Assembly (NCBI RefSeq): GCF_042683565.1
Contig: NZ_JBHUJW010000004.1
Location: 57,646-121,645, forward strand
Direction: 5' to 3'
Origin: Brevibacillus sp042683565
GTDB taxonomy: Bacteria > Bacillota > Bacilli > Brevibacillales > Brevibacillaceae
Length of the DNA stretch: 64,000 bases
Positions within the stretch are counted from its first letter, which is position 1; each line of letters begins with the position of its first letter. Shown one piece after another: positions 7,494-17,138 of the stretch. A program made the translations under genes and the position numbers. The notes beneath the pieces were generated by a model. The model did not search any database. It was not told the DNA's origin and saw only the letters and a list, made by a program, of their open reading frames with translations.

Positions 7494-8912
7494 TTAGCAT
7501 TTGAGCGCCGGCAACGCTTCTTCAAAATCGACTTCAGTCGGGTATTGACCGGTAAAGCAGGCGACGCAATGTCCCCTGTTCGGAGCCGAATCTTCGCGGC
7601 CGATCGCCTCGACCATGCCTTCCACGGACATGAACGCGAGCGTGTCGGCGCCGATCGCCTGGCGAATCTCCTCTACGGATTTGGTCGCGGCGATCAGTTC
7701 GTCGCGCGTCGACGTGTCGATGCCGTAGAAGCACGGGTTCATGACAGGCGGAGAGCTGATGCGCACATGCACTTCCTTCGCCCCTGCTTCGCGCAGCATG
7801 CGGACGATGCGATTGCTCGTCGTTCCGCGTACGATGGAGTCGTCGATCATGACCACGCGTTTGCCCTCGACTACCTTGCGTACGGCAGACAGCTTCATGT
7901 AGACGGCCCGCTCGCGCAGCTCCTGGCTCGGCTGAATGAAGGTGCGGCCGACGTAGCGGTTTTTGATCAGGCCGATCTCGTACGGAATCCCCGTCGCTTC
8001 AGCAAAGCCGATGGCGGCGGAAATGCTGGAGTCCGGTACGCCGATGATGACGTCCGCGTCGATGGCCGATTCCTTGGCCAGCTGTTTGCCCAGGCGTTTG
8101 CGCGCCATGTGCACGTTGATCCCGTCGATGTCGCTGTCCGGGCGTGCGAAGTAAATGTATTCAAAGATGCACATCGAGCGCTGTGTATTCTCGGTGTGGT
8201 GCGTTTCCACGATGCCGTTTTCGTCGACGATAATCAGCTCGCCCGGCTGTACGTCGCGCCAGTATTCCGCGCCAATGATGTCAAAGGCACAGGTCTCGGA
8301 CGCGACACAGATGGCGTCGCCCAATCGTCCCAGCGACAGCGGACGCAGCCCGTTCGGGTCGAGGGCAATCACCAGCTGACGCTCGTTCATGACACAGAGG
8401 GCATATGCCCCTTTGATGTGCTGCAACGCATCCTTTACCGCTCCCGGCAGGTCACGGCGCTCGGAGCGTGCGATCAAGTGCGCAATCACTTCAGTGTCAC
8501 TGGTCGTCTGGAAAATGGAGCCTTTGGCCTCCAGCTCTTTACGCAGGTTCGCCGCGTTGACCAGATTACCGTTGTGAGCGACGGCCATGCTGCCTTGCGC
8601 ATAGCGGAAGAACAGCGGCTGTGCGTTTTCGATCTTGCTGGAGCCAGCAGTCGTATAACGGGTGTGGCCGATGGCGATGTGGCCTTTGAACTTCTCCAGA
8701 TCGCCTTTGCCAAACGCCTCCGAGACCAGACCCATGCCGCGGTGCTTATACCATTTCTCGCCGTCGGAGGCGCAGATACCTGCGCTCTCCTGACCGCGAT
8801 GCTGCAGTGCATGCAGCCCCAAGTATGTCAGCTGGGGAGCTTCCCTATGGTTGTAGATGCCAAAGACGCCGCATTCTTCGTTCAGTTCGTCCCAGATTAC
8901 CCGATCAAACAT
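7494..8912 (-). CDS. purF: amidophosphoribosyltransferase
   Basis: PurF makes phosphoribosylamine from PRPP and glutamine, the committed and feedback-inhibited step. The 472-residue precursor has a 13-residue propeptide before the nucleophile Cys in NEECGVFGIYNH, then HRGQESAGI of the Ntn glutaminase domain. The PRPP loop is VMIDDSIVRGTTS. Late cysteines, including GHCVACF, fit the 4Fe-4S cluster of the Bacillus-type enzyme. The 5' end overlaps the purL stop by 16 bases. Confidence 0.98.
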   Translation of the reverse strand: MFDRVIWDELNEECGVFGIYNHREAPQLTYLGLHALQHRGQESAGICASDGEKWYKHRGMGLVSEAFGKGDLEKFKGHIAIGHTRYTTAGSSKIENAQPLFFRYAQGSMAVAHNGNLVNAANLRKELEAKGSIFQTTSDTEVIAHLIARSERRDLPGAVKDALQHIKGAYALCVMNERQLVIALDPNGLRPLSLGRLGDAICVASETCAFDIIGAEYWRDVQPGELIIVDENGIVETHHTENTQRSMCIFEYIYFARPDSDIDGINVHMARKRLGKQLAKESAIDADVIIGVPDSSISAAIGFAEATGIPYEIGLIKNRYVGRTFIQPSQELRERAVYMKLSAVRKVVEGKRVVMIDDSIVRGTTSNRIVRMLREAGAKEVHVRISSPPVMNPCFYGIDTSTRDELIAATKSVEEIRQAIGADTLAFMSVEGMVEAIGREDSAPNRGHCVACFTGQYPTEVDFEEALPALKC

Positions 8913-11140
8913 GGAATCGCATCCTTCCAGGCTGCTTTCACCTCTTGAATAGAAGCGTTGATTGCTTCTGTACCGTTCACGCTGATGACCAGTTTGTCTC
9001 CGCCTGTCGTTCCGATCTGCGCAGCCGCAACACCGTGTTCAGCCGCCAGGGCAAGCAGTGCTTCCGCTTGGTCCTGGGATGTGCTGAGCAAAATCCGGGA
9101 TTGCGATTCGCTAAACAGGAGCACGTCCGGACGCAGGTCAGATTCCAACGACACCTGAGCGCCGAAGCCTTCGCCGAAGCAGGATTCAGCCAGCGCTACG
9201 CCCAGACCGCCTTCGGACAGGTCGTGCGCAGACTTGACGAGACCATTGCGGATGGCCGCCAGCGTCAGCTTTTGCACAGCCGCTTCTTTCGTCAGGTCGA
9301 TTTGCGGCGGACGACCGGAGATCGTGCCTGTCGCCAGCTTTTGATATTCGGAGCCGCCCAGCTCTGCGAACGTCTCCCCGAGGAGGATGATCGCGTCGCC
9401 TTCGGACTTGAAGTTTTGCGTAGTAATATGGTCTACATCGGTGACAAGACCCACCATGCCGACGGTCGGGGTCGGGTAGATGGCGTCGCCGCTGCGTTCA
9501 TTGTAGAAAGACACGTTTCCGCCGATGACCGGCGATTCAAGCGCGACGCATGCTTCGCTCATGCCTTCGCACGCTTTCTCGAACTGCCAGAACACCTCCG
9601 GCTTTTCCGGGCTGCCGAAGTTGAGGCAGTCGGTGATCGCCAGCGGCTCGGCGCCGGAGCAGACGACGTTGCGCGCCGATTCAGCCACAGCGATCGCACC
9701 GCCGACTTTCGGATCGAGGTACACGTAACGGCCGTTGCAGTCCGTGCTCATCGCCAAGGCTTTGCGCGTGCCGCGCACCATGACGACAGCCGCGTCGGAG
9801 CCAGGCTTCACAGCCGTATTGGCGCGGACGATGTGGTCGTATTGCTCGTAGACCCACGCTTTGCTCGCAACAGTCGGCTGGGACAGCAGGCCCTTCAGCG
9901 TCTCGTTCAGGTCGTCTGGCTGCGGGATCGCCGCCAGCACATCCACATTGGCGTTCGCTTCGTAGTAGGCAGGAACAGCGGACGGGCGGTGGTACACAGG
10001 CGCTTCGTCAGCCAGGCTGTTTACCGGCACTTCCGCCACAACTTCCCCTTTGTGCAACAGACGCAGCATGTTGTCATCCGTCACTTTGCCCACGACGGCA
10101 GATGCCAAGCCCCACTTGTCGAAAATGGCGATCGCTTCGGCTTCTTTGCCTTTTTCTACGACGACGAGCATGCGCTCCTGCGATTCGGACAGCATCATTT
10201 CATAGGCAGACATGCCTGCTTCGCGCTGCGGCACCAGATCGAGGTTCATCTCAATCCCGTTGCCCGCTTTGGAAGCCATCTCCGAGCTGGAGCTGGTGAG
10301 ACCCGCCGCGCCCATGTCCTGAATCCCGACGACGATGCCGGTGTCGATCAGCTCCAGGCACGCTTCAAGCAGCAGCTTTTCCATGAACGGGTCGCCGACC
10401 TGCACAGCCGGGCGTTTTTTCTCGGATTCTTCGGTGAGTTCTTCGGACGCGAAGGTCGCGCCGTGGATACCGTCGCGGCCCGTGCTTGCGCCTACGTAAA
10501 TGACAGGGTTGCCGATACCGGAGGCAACACCTTTTTGGATTTTTTCATGGTCGATGAGACCGACGCACATCGCGTTGACGAGCGGGTTGCCTTCGTAGGT
10601 CGGGTCGAAGTTGACTTCGCCGCCCACAGTGGGAATCCCGATGCAGTTGCCGTAGCCTGCAATCCCGGCGACGACGTGTTCAAACAAATATTTGACGCGG
10701 GGCGTTTTCAACTCTCCGAAACGAAGCGAGTTGAGAAGCGCAATCGGGCGCGCGCCCATGGAAAACACGTCGCGGATGATCCCGCCGACCCCTGTCGCTG
10801 CGCCTTGGTACGGCTCGATCGCGGACGGGTGGTTGTGGCTCTCGATCTTGAAGACAACGGCCTGGTTGTCGCCGATGTCCACGATGCCGGCGCCTTCCCC
10901 CGGACCTTGCAGCACGCGCGGGCCTTTCGTCGGGAAGCGGCGCAGCACCGGCTTGGAGTTTTTGTACGAGCAGTGCTCCGACCACATGACGCTGTACAGA
11001 CCTGTCTCGGTCCAGTTCGGTTTGCGGCCGATGATCTCTACAACGCGCTGGTATTCTTCATCCGTCAGACCGATCTCGCGGTAGAGCTTCTGATCGGCAA
11101 TTTGCTCGGCTGTCGGTTCTTTATGCGTGAGTTGTGACAC
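8897..11140 (-). CDS. purL: FGAM synthase, large subunit (small-type PurL)
   Basis: PurL is the ATP-dependent synthetase of the PurSQL complex, which converts FGAR to FGAM with ammonia from PurQ. The 747-residue length marks the short PurL that needs separate PurQ and PurS, both encoded just upstream. Readable motifs are MWSEHCSYKNSKP, the ATP/Mg region KIESHNHPSAIEPYQGAATG, and the repeat-domain GNVSFYNE and HDLSEGGLGVALAE. The start is GTG with GGAGGG 9 bases upstream. It overlaps purQ by 20 bases and purF by 16. Confidence 0.98.
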   Translation of the reverse strand: MSQLTHKEPTAEQIADQKLYREIGLTDEEYQRVVEIIGRKPNWTETGLYSVMWSEHCSYKNSKPVLRRFPTKGPRVLQGPGEGAGIVDIGDNQAVVFKIESHNHPSAIEPYQGAATGVGGIIRDVFSMGARPIALLNSLRFGELKTPRVKYLFEHVVAGIAGYGNCIGIPTVGGEVNFDPTYEGNPLVNAMCVGLIDHEKIQKGVASGIGNPVIYVGASTGRDGIHGATFASEELTEESEKKRPAVQVGDPFMEKLLLEACLELIDTGIVVGIQDMGAAGLTSSSSEMASKAGNGIEMNLDLVPQREAGMSAYEMMLSESQERMLVVVEKGKEAEAIAIFDKWGLASAVVGKVTDDNMLRLLHKGEVVAEVPVNSLADEAPVYHRPSAVPAYYEANANVDVLAAIPQPDDLNETLKGLLSQPTVASKAWVYEQYDHIVRANTAVKPGSDAAVVMVRGTRKALAMSTDCNGRYVYLDPKVGGAIAVAESARNVVCSGAEPLAITDCLNFGSPEKPEVFWQFEKACEGMSEACVALESPVIGGNVSFYNERSGDAIYPTPTVGMVGLVTDVDHITTQNFKSEGDAIILLGETFAELGGSEYQKLATGTISGRPPQIDLTKEAAVQKLTLAAIRNGLVKSAHDLSEGGLGVALAESCFGEGFGAQVSLESDLRPDVLLFSESQSRILLSTSQDQAEALLALAAEHGVAAAQIGTTGGDKLVISVNGTEAINASIQEVKAAWKDAIPCLIG

Positions 11141-11813
11141 TGCTTTTTTCCCTCCACGTCTTCAGGATCGAGGTAAACATGCGGCGTCCGTCATCGGATG
11201 TCATCCACTTATGGACGGCACGCTCCGGGTGCGGCATCATGCCGAGCACATTGCCGCGCTCGTTGCAAATGCCTGCGATATCTTCAATGGAACCATTCGG
11301 ATTTTCCCCGTGATAGCGGAAGACGATCTGGCCGTTGGCTTTGAGCTTCGCCAGCGTCTCGTCATCACAGTAGTAGTTTCCTTCGCCATGGGCGATCGGA
11401 ATCTGAATGACTTCCCCTGCCGCGTAGTCGCGGGTAAACGGGGTGTCGTTGTTTTCCACGCGCAGCGCAGACAGCTTGCAGCGGAATTTGAGCGAACGGT
11501 TGCGCAGCAATGCGCCCGGGAGCAGCCCGACTTCCGTAAGAATCTGGAAGCCGTTGCAAATGCCCATGACCAGCTTGCCTTCTTCTGCTGCTTTCACCAC
11601 TTGCTCCATGACCGGCGAGAAACGGGCGACAGCGCCGCAGCGCAGGTAGTCGCCGTAGGAGAAGCCGCCCGGGAGAAGAATGGCGTCGTATTGGGAGAGG
11701 TCTTGGTCAGAGTGCCAGACGTAATCGACCGGCACACCCATGACATCTTCGACCGCATTGTACAAATCGATGTCGGCATTGGAGCCGGGAAAGACGATAA
11801 CCGCTACTCGCAT
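11121..11813 (-). CDS. purQ: FGAM synthase, glutaminase subunit
   Basis: PurQ hydrolyses glutamine and passes ammonia to PurL. The 230-residue class I amidotransferase shows LLPGGFSYGDYLRCGAVARF, the nucleophile Cys in GICNGFQILTEVGLLPGAL, and the late His-x-Glu MMPHPERAV. The ATG at 11813 gives the conserved N-terminus MRVAVIVFPGSNAD. The 56 additional open codons upstream are the shadow of purS. It follows purS by 4 bases. Confidence 0.98.
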   Translation of the reverse strand: MRVAVIVFPGSNADIDLYNAVEDVMGVPVDYVWHSDQDLSQYDAILLPGGFSYGDYLRCGAVARFSPVMEQVVKAAEEGKLVMGICNGFQILTEVGLLPGALLRNRSLKFRCKLSALRVENNDTPFTRDYAAGEVIQIPIAHGEGNYYCDDETLAKLKANGQIVFRYHGENPNGSIEDIAGICNERGNVLGMMPHPERAVHKWMTSDDGRRMFTSILKTWREKSSVTTHA

Positions 11814-11817
11814 CACG

Positions 11818-12066
11818 TCAGCCCTCCACGATCTCAAAGCGATAGTCTTCAACCACTGTATTGGCCAGCAGCTTTTCGGACATTTCACGGACGCGCTCTT
11901 CTGCCTGGGCACGATCGTTCGTCCCCAGCTCAAGCTCCATGTATTTGCCGATGCGTACGTTATTGACTTCATCGAATCCAAGGGAATGCAGGGCGCCTTT
12001 TACTGCCTGGCCTTGCGGGTCCAGCACGCTCTCGCGCAAAGTTACATATACGACTGCTTTAAACAT
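11818..12066 (-). CDS. purS: FGAM synthase, PurS subunit
   Basis: The 82-residue PurS bridges PurL and PurQ in the Bacillus-type FGAM synthase. The sequence has MFKAVVYVTLRESVLDPQG and VRIGKYMELEL, as in other PurS proteins. The start overlaps the purC stop by 8 bases. Confidence 0.96.
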   Translation of the reverse strand: MFKAVVYVTLRESVLDPQGQAVKGALHSLGFDEVNNVRIGKYMELELGTNDRAQAEERVREMSEKLLANTVVEDYRFEIVEG

Positions 12067-12778
12067 GTACGTCTCCTCCCAATCTTTTCAGCATTTCCTG
12101 ATACGCTTCTTCTACGTTGCCCAAATCGCGGCGGAAGCGGTCTTTGTCCAGTTTTTCGTTTGTTTCCGAGTCCCAGAACCGGCACGTGTCCGGCGATATT
12201 TCATCGGCGAGGAGGATCTCCCCGTCGGCAGTTTTGCCAAATTCCAGTTTGAAGTCGACCAGCGTGATGTTGCGCTCGCGAAGGTAGGGACGCAGCACTT
12301 CATTGACTTCCAGGCCCATGCTCTCCAGCGTCGCCAGGTCGCTTTCGCTCGCGATCCCGAGCACCTTGATGTGGGAGGTATTCACCAGCGGATCTCCCAG
12401 CGCATCGTCTTTGTAGTAAAACTCGACAACAGGCTGCGGAAGCACGGTTCCTTCTTCCATCCCCAGCCGTTTGGCCAGCGAGCCTGCCGCGATGTTGCGG
12501 ACGACGACTTCGAGCGGGATAATGTCCACTTTGCGAACGACCTGCTCCGTAGCAGACAACAGGCGAATGAAATGGTTGTCGATTCCACGTTCTTTTAACA
12601 TGGTGAAAAAGATGGCGGTAATCCGGTTGTTCAGCTCGCCTTTACCGGTGATTTGCGCTCTTTTTTCTCCGTTAAATGCCGTCGCGTCGTCTTTATACTC
12701 CACCCAGTACAGATCAGGCGTCGATGTCCGATAAATCCGTTTCGCCTTACCTTCGTAGAGTTGTTCCTGTTTTTCCAC
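12059..12778 (-). CDS. purC: SAICAR synthetase
   Basis: PurC ligates aspartate to CAIR with ATP. The protein of about 239 residues has the N-terminal EQLYEGKAKRIYRT, the family loop DDATAFNGEKRAQITGKG, EVVVRNIAAGS and DFKLEFGKTADGEILLADEISPD (shown in parts). I prefer the GTG at 12778, because AAGGTGG stands 8 bases upstream. The in-frame GTG at 12790 has its only purine-rich element touching it, although it would add just four residues. It is the first gene of the purC-S-Q-L-F-M-N message and has its own PurR-type promoter. Confidence 0.95.
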   Translation of the reverse strand: MEKQEQLYEGKAKRIYRTSTPDLYWVEYKDDATAFNGEKRAQITGKGELNNRITAIFFTMLKERGIDNHFIRLLSATEQVVRKVDIIPLEVVVRNIAAGSLAKRLGMEEGTVLPQPVVEFYYKDDALGDPLVNTSHIKVLGIASESDLATLESMGLEVNEVLRPYLRERNITLVDFKLEFGKTADGEILLADEISPDTCRFWDSETNEKLDKDRFRRDLGNVEEAYQEMLKRLGGDVHV

Positions 12779-12821
12779 TGTAGGAGCCACCTTCCCAGCT
12801 AAAAAGGTTGAGTTTCTATTA

Positions 12822-12871
12822 ATTCACGAACGATTCATCTACATTAAAACATAAACATACGCATTTTTCAA
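12822..12871 (-). promoter_or_regulatory. purC promoter with paired PurR boxes
   Basis: On the minus strand TTGAAA (12866-12871), a 17-bp spacer and TTTAAT (12843-12848) match the purH promoter position for position. PurBox-like sites lie at 12822-12834 (ATTCACGAACGAT on plus) and 12854-12866 (AACATACGCATTT on plus), again 19 bases apart, though weaker than those of purH. A further strong single box, ATTCCCGAACTAT on the minus strand (12899-12911), fits the consensus at 12 of 13 positions. Confidence 0.7.
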
Positions 12872-13162
12872 TGGAAAAAGCGTGAATGGAGTTTGACAAT
12901 AGTTCGGGAATTGACTACTGATTTTTATACATGAAAATTTTATCATTCGTTTTCATCGGTTCCTTCTGCTCTTTTCAGTTCTTTTCCTCATCGCTTTATT
13001 ACCCTTTCCTTTTTCATGCTGTTCAATAAAGGTTCTTGCGATTCATTCATTGATTCCTCTTGAAAAAGCAAAAAAGCCCGCAGGATCGAGAAAGGACAGT
13101 GAACAACATTGATCTCTTTCTCACCTTCGAGCAAATCTGCCGGCATGGCATACTGCCGCGCT
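12872..13162. other. AT-rich intergenic region between purC and the ORFan pair
   Basis: No credible gene is visible here. It holds the extra PurBox at 12899-12911, T-rich plus-strand sequence, and around 13061-13125 a possible weak minus-strand terminator for the ORFan pair (GAGAAAG...CTTTCTC stem, then a GC-rich segment and T6). Confidence 0.5.
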
Positions 13163-13438
13163 TCACACTGAACGTATTCCGCCCCGTGACTGTGATCTAT
13201 TCATTTTCTGCAATTGTTCCTCAACCTCTTTGATTTGAAACTCTGTATCCCGGAGCCGCCTCCACTGACGCTGTGCACCGGCAAATAACATTTCTGGCGT
13301 TGACGTATCCTTTACCAATTCCCCACGTTCTTCCATCAATCTAGCTGGACTGACCAATTTCTTACCGACTAAAGCCAAGGGTATGTTTTGGATGGAAACC
13401 AGGATTCGTTTCAACCGGCTTTTTCTCATACTCAACAT
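13163..13438 (-). CDS. small unrecognised protein of an AT-rich gene pair
   Basis: The protein is about 91 residues. The ATG at 13438 is preferred because GGGG lies 7 bases upstream; a GTG at 13444 is the alternative. The N-terminus is basic (MLSMRKSRLKRILVSIQN). A helical C-terminal part (AGAQRQWRRLRDTEFQIKEV, continuing EEQLQKM) looks able to form a coiled coil. It directly follows the larger membrane gene, with overlapping or abutting codons, so the two are cotranscribed. Base composition is visibly AT-richer than the surrounding pur and dehydrogenase genes. No family is recognised. Confidence 0.6.
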   Translation of the reverse strand: MLSMRKSRLKRILVSIQNIPLALVGKKLVSPARLMEERGELVKDTSTPEMLFAGAQRQWRRLRDTEFQIKEVEEQLQKMNRSQSRGGIRSV

Positions 13439-13440
13439 GT

Positions 13441-14493
13441 TCACACCCCTTCGTTGCTTACAGAATCTTTAGCAGATGCAACTTGTGATAACTGACCAGT
13501 GAAATAGACGGGATCAAAGAGAATGTTTCGGAAGATCTGGGCAATGAGCCCTTTGTTATCTAGTCTTAGAATCTGCTGATTTACGATCAGTAAGCCAACA
13601 TAATGCTGGACGCCTTCAGGACCTCCATCGAGCGAGATACGCAGCGTATAATACGCCCGATTTTTGTGTTTTTCCTTGTTACCATTGTATACCATGCCAT
13701 AAACGGTGTCAGTATGTTCTGACGTTCGTTCGCGAAGAATCTGATATTCCGTTATATCTTCACAAGACACAATTCTCGTCATATCGAACAGAATTGCGTA
13801 ATGAAGGCCAATGATCCGGACGTCCTGTTCAATATATACATCCCAATTACGAAGCACGTTTTTCATTCTAGGATTCTTGGACGAGCGGGAAAGTAAATAT
13901 TGATATAGCAGGGCATTTAAGTATCTTCCGTAATCTCCCGGAACTTTTCGTGGATTTTTGTGCTTCGTAAAGTGAAGCATGTCAATCGGGACATTGATTT
14001 TTCGGTTGCGAAGTTTGGATACATCCAATCCTTTTCCTTTCAGTTCCATGACTTTCCGGAAGTGATATTGAATGTACTCATCTTTCGTTTGTTTGTGAAC
14101 CTGAAACAATTGAAAGGCCATTATGCCATCTACTGAATTTATGTACGTTTTTGCCCGCTTATGGATTCCCACCAATTTTTGAGCGAGCAGTTCATGCTCA
14201 TCTTCTAGAAATGAATACTTCCAGCGAAATTTCCAAAATGGCCAAAATAAAAAGAACCCAGTGATGATAATGGCAATGCCACCCATTCCAACCGCAACAT
14301 ATATCTGAGTAAGTATTTGCGATTCAGATATCGCATTAACAATGGCACTTGTAATCATCCCTACTAAAAGCAAAATCAATGCTGCTGCAAAGCTTGATCC
14401 GATGCTTTTAGAAAATATGCTTGTGATTCTTTCCCACAGGGACTCCTTCCCCTTGCTCAACAAGCCTTCTCCCTCCTCTATCCGCCAAAACAT
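13441..14493 (-). CDS. unrecognised two-TM protein with a large cytosolic domain
   Basis: The 350-residue protein has two hydrophobic helices at roughly residues 33-53 (IGSSFAAALILLLVGMITSA) and 62-85 (ILTQIYVAVGMGGIAIIITG). About 260 polar, basic residues follow with no catalytic motif I recognise. A Tyr/Arg-rich middle (HFTKHKNPRKVPGDYGRYLN) and a beta-rich end (YYTLRISLDGGPEGVQHYVG) stand out. AT-rich codon use sets it apart from its neighbours and suggests acquisition. It overlaps or abuts the small partner gene downstream. Membrane-anchored effectors of defence systems can have this build, but nothing here demonstrates it. Confidence 0.65.
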   Translation of the reverse strand: MFWRIEEGEGLLSKGKESLWERITSIFSKSIGSSFAAALILLLVGMITSAIVNAISESQILTQIYVAVGMGGIAIIITGFFLFWPFWKFRWKYSFLEDEHELLAQKLVGIHKRAKTYINSVDGIMAFQLFQVHKQTKDEYIQYHFRKVMELKGKGLDVSKLRNRKINVPIDMLHFTKHKNPRKVPGDYGRYLNALLYQYLLSRSSKNPRMKNVLRNWDVYIEQDVRIIGLHYAILFDMTRIVSCEDITEYQILRERTSEHTDTVYGMVYNGNKEKHKNRAYYTLRISLDGGPEGVQHYVGLLIVNQQILRLDNKGLIAQIFRNILFDPVYFTGQLSQVASAKDSVSNEGV

Positions 14494-14666
14494 TACAATA
14501 ATTCGAGTTCTACCAGTTATTATAATAAATGATAAAAACTATCATAAAAACAAATCCCCCTGAGAAGTCGCTGCAGAAGCTGCTCCTCTCACAAGATCGC
14601 ACTGCCCACATGTGATACACTGTTTTTTGTGCAACCTATATGGAAAGAAAGAAGGAAGGTATTCAG

Positions 14667-15866
14667 ATGTTTCCCTTTGAGGTATCTTTTCCGACCCGCA
14701 TTTACTTTGGCGTCGGGGAGTTGAAGCGTTTGGGTCAGGCTGCCCGGACAGTGGGAAAAAAAGCACTGCTCGTCACCGGCGGCCGTGCAGCCAAACGCAC
14801 CGGACTGTTGGACCGGGTGCAGGAGCTGCTGCGGGAAGCGGAGGTCGACAGCATCCTGTTCGACAAAGTCGAGCCGAACCCGCGGACAGCGACTGTCGAC
14901 GCAGGGGCGGCACTCGCCCGGCAGCATGGCTGCGACTTCGTGCTCGCCGTAGGCGGCGGTTCGGTCATGGACGCTTCCAAAGCGATTGCAGCAGCCGCGA
15001 AGTCCGGACGTCCGATCTACGACTACATGCGCGGCAATCCGAGCGGCACCGGCAAATGGCTCGTGCCCGTGCAGGAGGCCCTGCCGCTCGTGACCGTGCC
15101 GACCGTGGCCGCGACCGGCTCCGAGGCGAACAACATCAGTGTACTGACTCATTGGGACACCCACGAAAAATCATCCATCAACGGGCCCGCCCTCTTTCCG
15201 CAGATCGCGATCCTCGACCCGTCCGTCACGTACACCGTCCCGGCTCGCGTCACGGCAGAGGCGTGCGCGGACATCTTTTCCCACCTGTTTGAAGGCTACC
15301 TGATCAGCGCGGAAGGCACCCATGTGCAGGACGGCATCACCGAGACGCTCATCCGCCTCGTCGTCGAGCATTCCATCACCGCCCTCGAGCAGCCGGACAA
15401 CGAGGAGGCACGTTCCACCCTGCTGTGGGCGAGCACCCTGGGCATCAGCCCTTTCGCCAATGCGGGACGGGGCGCAGGCATGCCGCTGCACGGCATCGAG
15501 CATCCCTTGAGCGGCATTTACGACATGGCACACGGACGCGGTCTCGCCATCCTGTCGCTTCCTTATTTTCGCCAGGTGATTCTCGCCGACCGGCCCGAGC
15601 GACTGGCGCGTATGGGACGCGCGTGTTTCGGTGTCACGGAGGAAAACGAGCAAGCCGCAGCGGAGGCTGCGATTGAGGCGGTGCGGAAGTGGTATGAGCG
15701 CATGGGCATTACGGAGCGCCTCTCGGATTTCGGAGTGACGCGCGACGCTCTGCGCGGCATGGCTGAAGAAGCGGTGACCATCGGAGGGCGCGGCATCGGC
15801 TACTTGCCCAGTTCCCGCAACCTGAACACGGAGGACATCGTAAAAATTTACGAAGCATGCCTATAA
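14667..15866 (+). CDS. iron-containing alcohol dehydrogenase (YugJ/YugK-like)
   Basis: This is a cytosolic NAD(P)-dependent group III alcohol dehydrogenase of 399 residues, of the butanol/lactaldehyde dehydrogenase type. The Rossmann part reads LLVTGGRAAKRTG and VLAVGGGSVMDASKAIA. Metal ligands are visible in ACADIFSHLFEGY (Asp and His) and in MPLHGIEHPLSGIYDMAHGR (two His). The ATG at 14667 follows AAGGAAGG at good spacing; an ATG at 14640 would add nine residues. It is divergent from the ORFan pair. The physiological substrate is not predictable. Confidence 0.93.
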   Translation: MFPFEVSFPTRIYFGVGELKRLGQAARTVGKKALLVTGGRAAKRTGLLDRVQELLREAEVDSILFDKVEPNPRTATVDAGAALARQHGCDFVLAVGGGSVMDASKAIAAAAKSGRPIYDYMRGNPSGTGKWLVPVQEALPLVTVPTVAATGSEANNISVLTHWDTHEKSSINGPALFPQIAILDPSVTYTVPARVTAEACADIFSHLFEGYLISAEGTHVQDGITETLIRLVVEHSITALEQPDNEEARSTLLWASTLGISPFANAGRGAGMPLHGIEHPLSGIYDMAHGRGLAILSLPYFRQVILADRPERLARMGRACFGVTEENEQAAAEAAIEAVRKWYERMGITERLSDFGVTRDALRGMAEEAVTIGGRGIGYLPSSRNLNTEDIVKIYEACL

Positions 15867-15952
15867 AGATTTACATATACACTGGCATGCTTCCCTGATG
15901 TTGTGAGATAATAGAGCTAATAAAAATTTTTTTATTATGGAGGTTGCGATAC

Positions 15953-17068
<1,116 letters not shown>

Positions 17069-17082
17069 CCTCCAACTTCCAA

Positions 17083-17137
17083 AAAAGAAAAGGGCATTCC
17101 CGACCGTCTCACGCAGGCGAAGGGAATGCCTTTTTTC
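17083..17137 (+). terminator. bidirectional terminator between aminopeptidase and DUF169 gene
   Basis: GGGCATTCCC and GGGAATGCC form a long stem, with AAAA on one side and T6 on the other, so it can end transcripts from both convergent genes. Confidence 0.85.
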
Positions 17138-17138
17138 A

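Noticed and set aside
14640..14666. Upstream ATG of the iron alcohol dehydrogenase as the start
   Set aside because: The AAGGAAGG element lies between the two ATGs and serves the second one, and the extra nine residues are not typical of the family.
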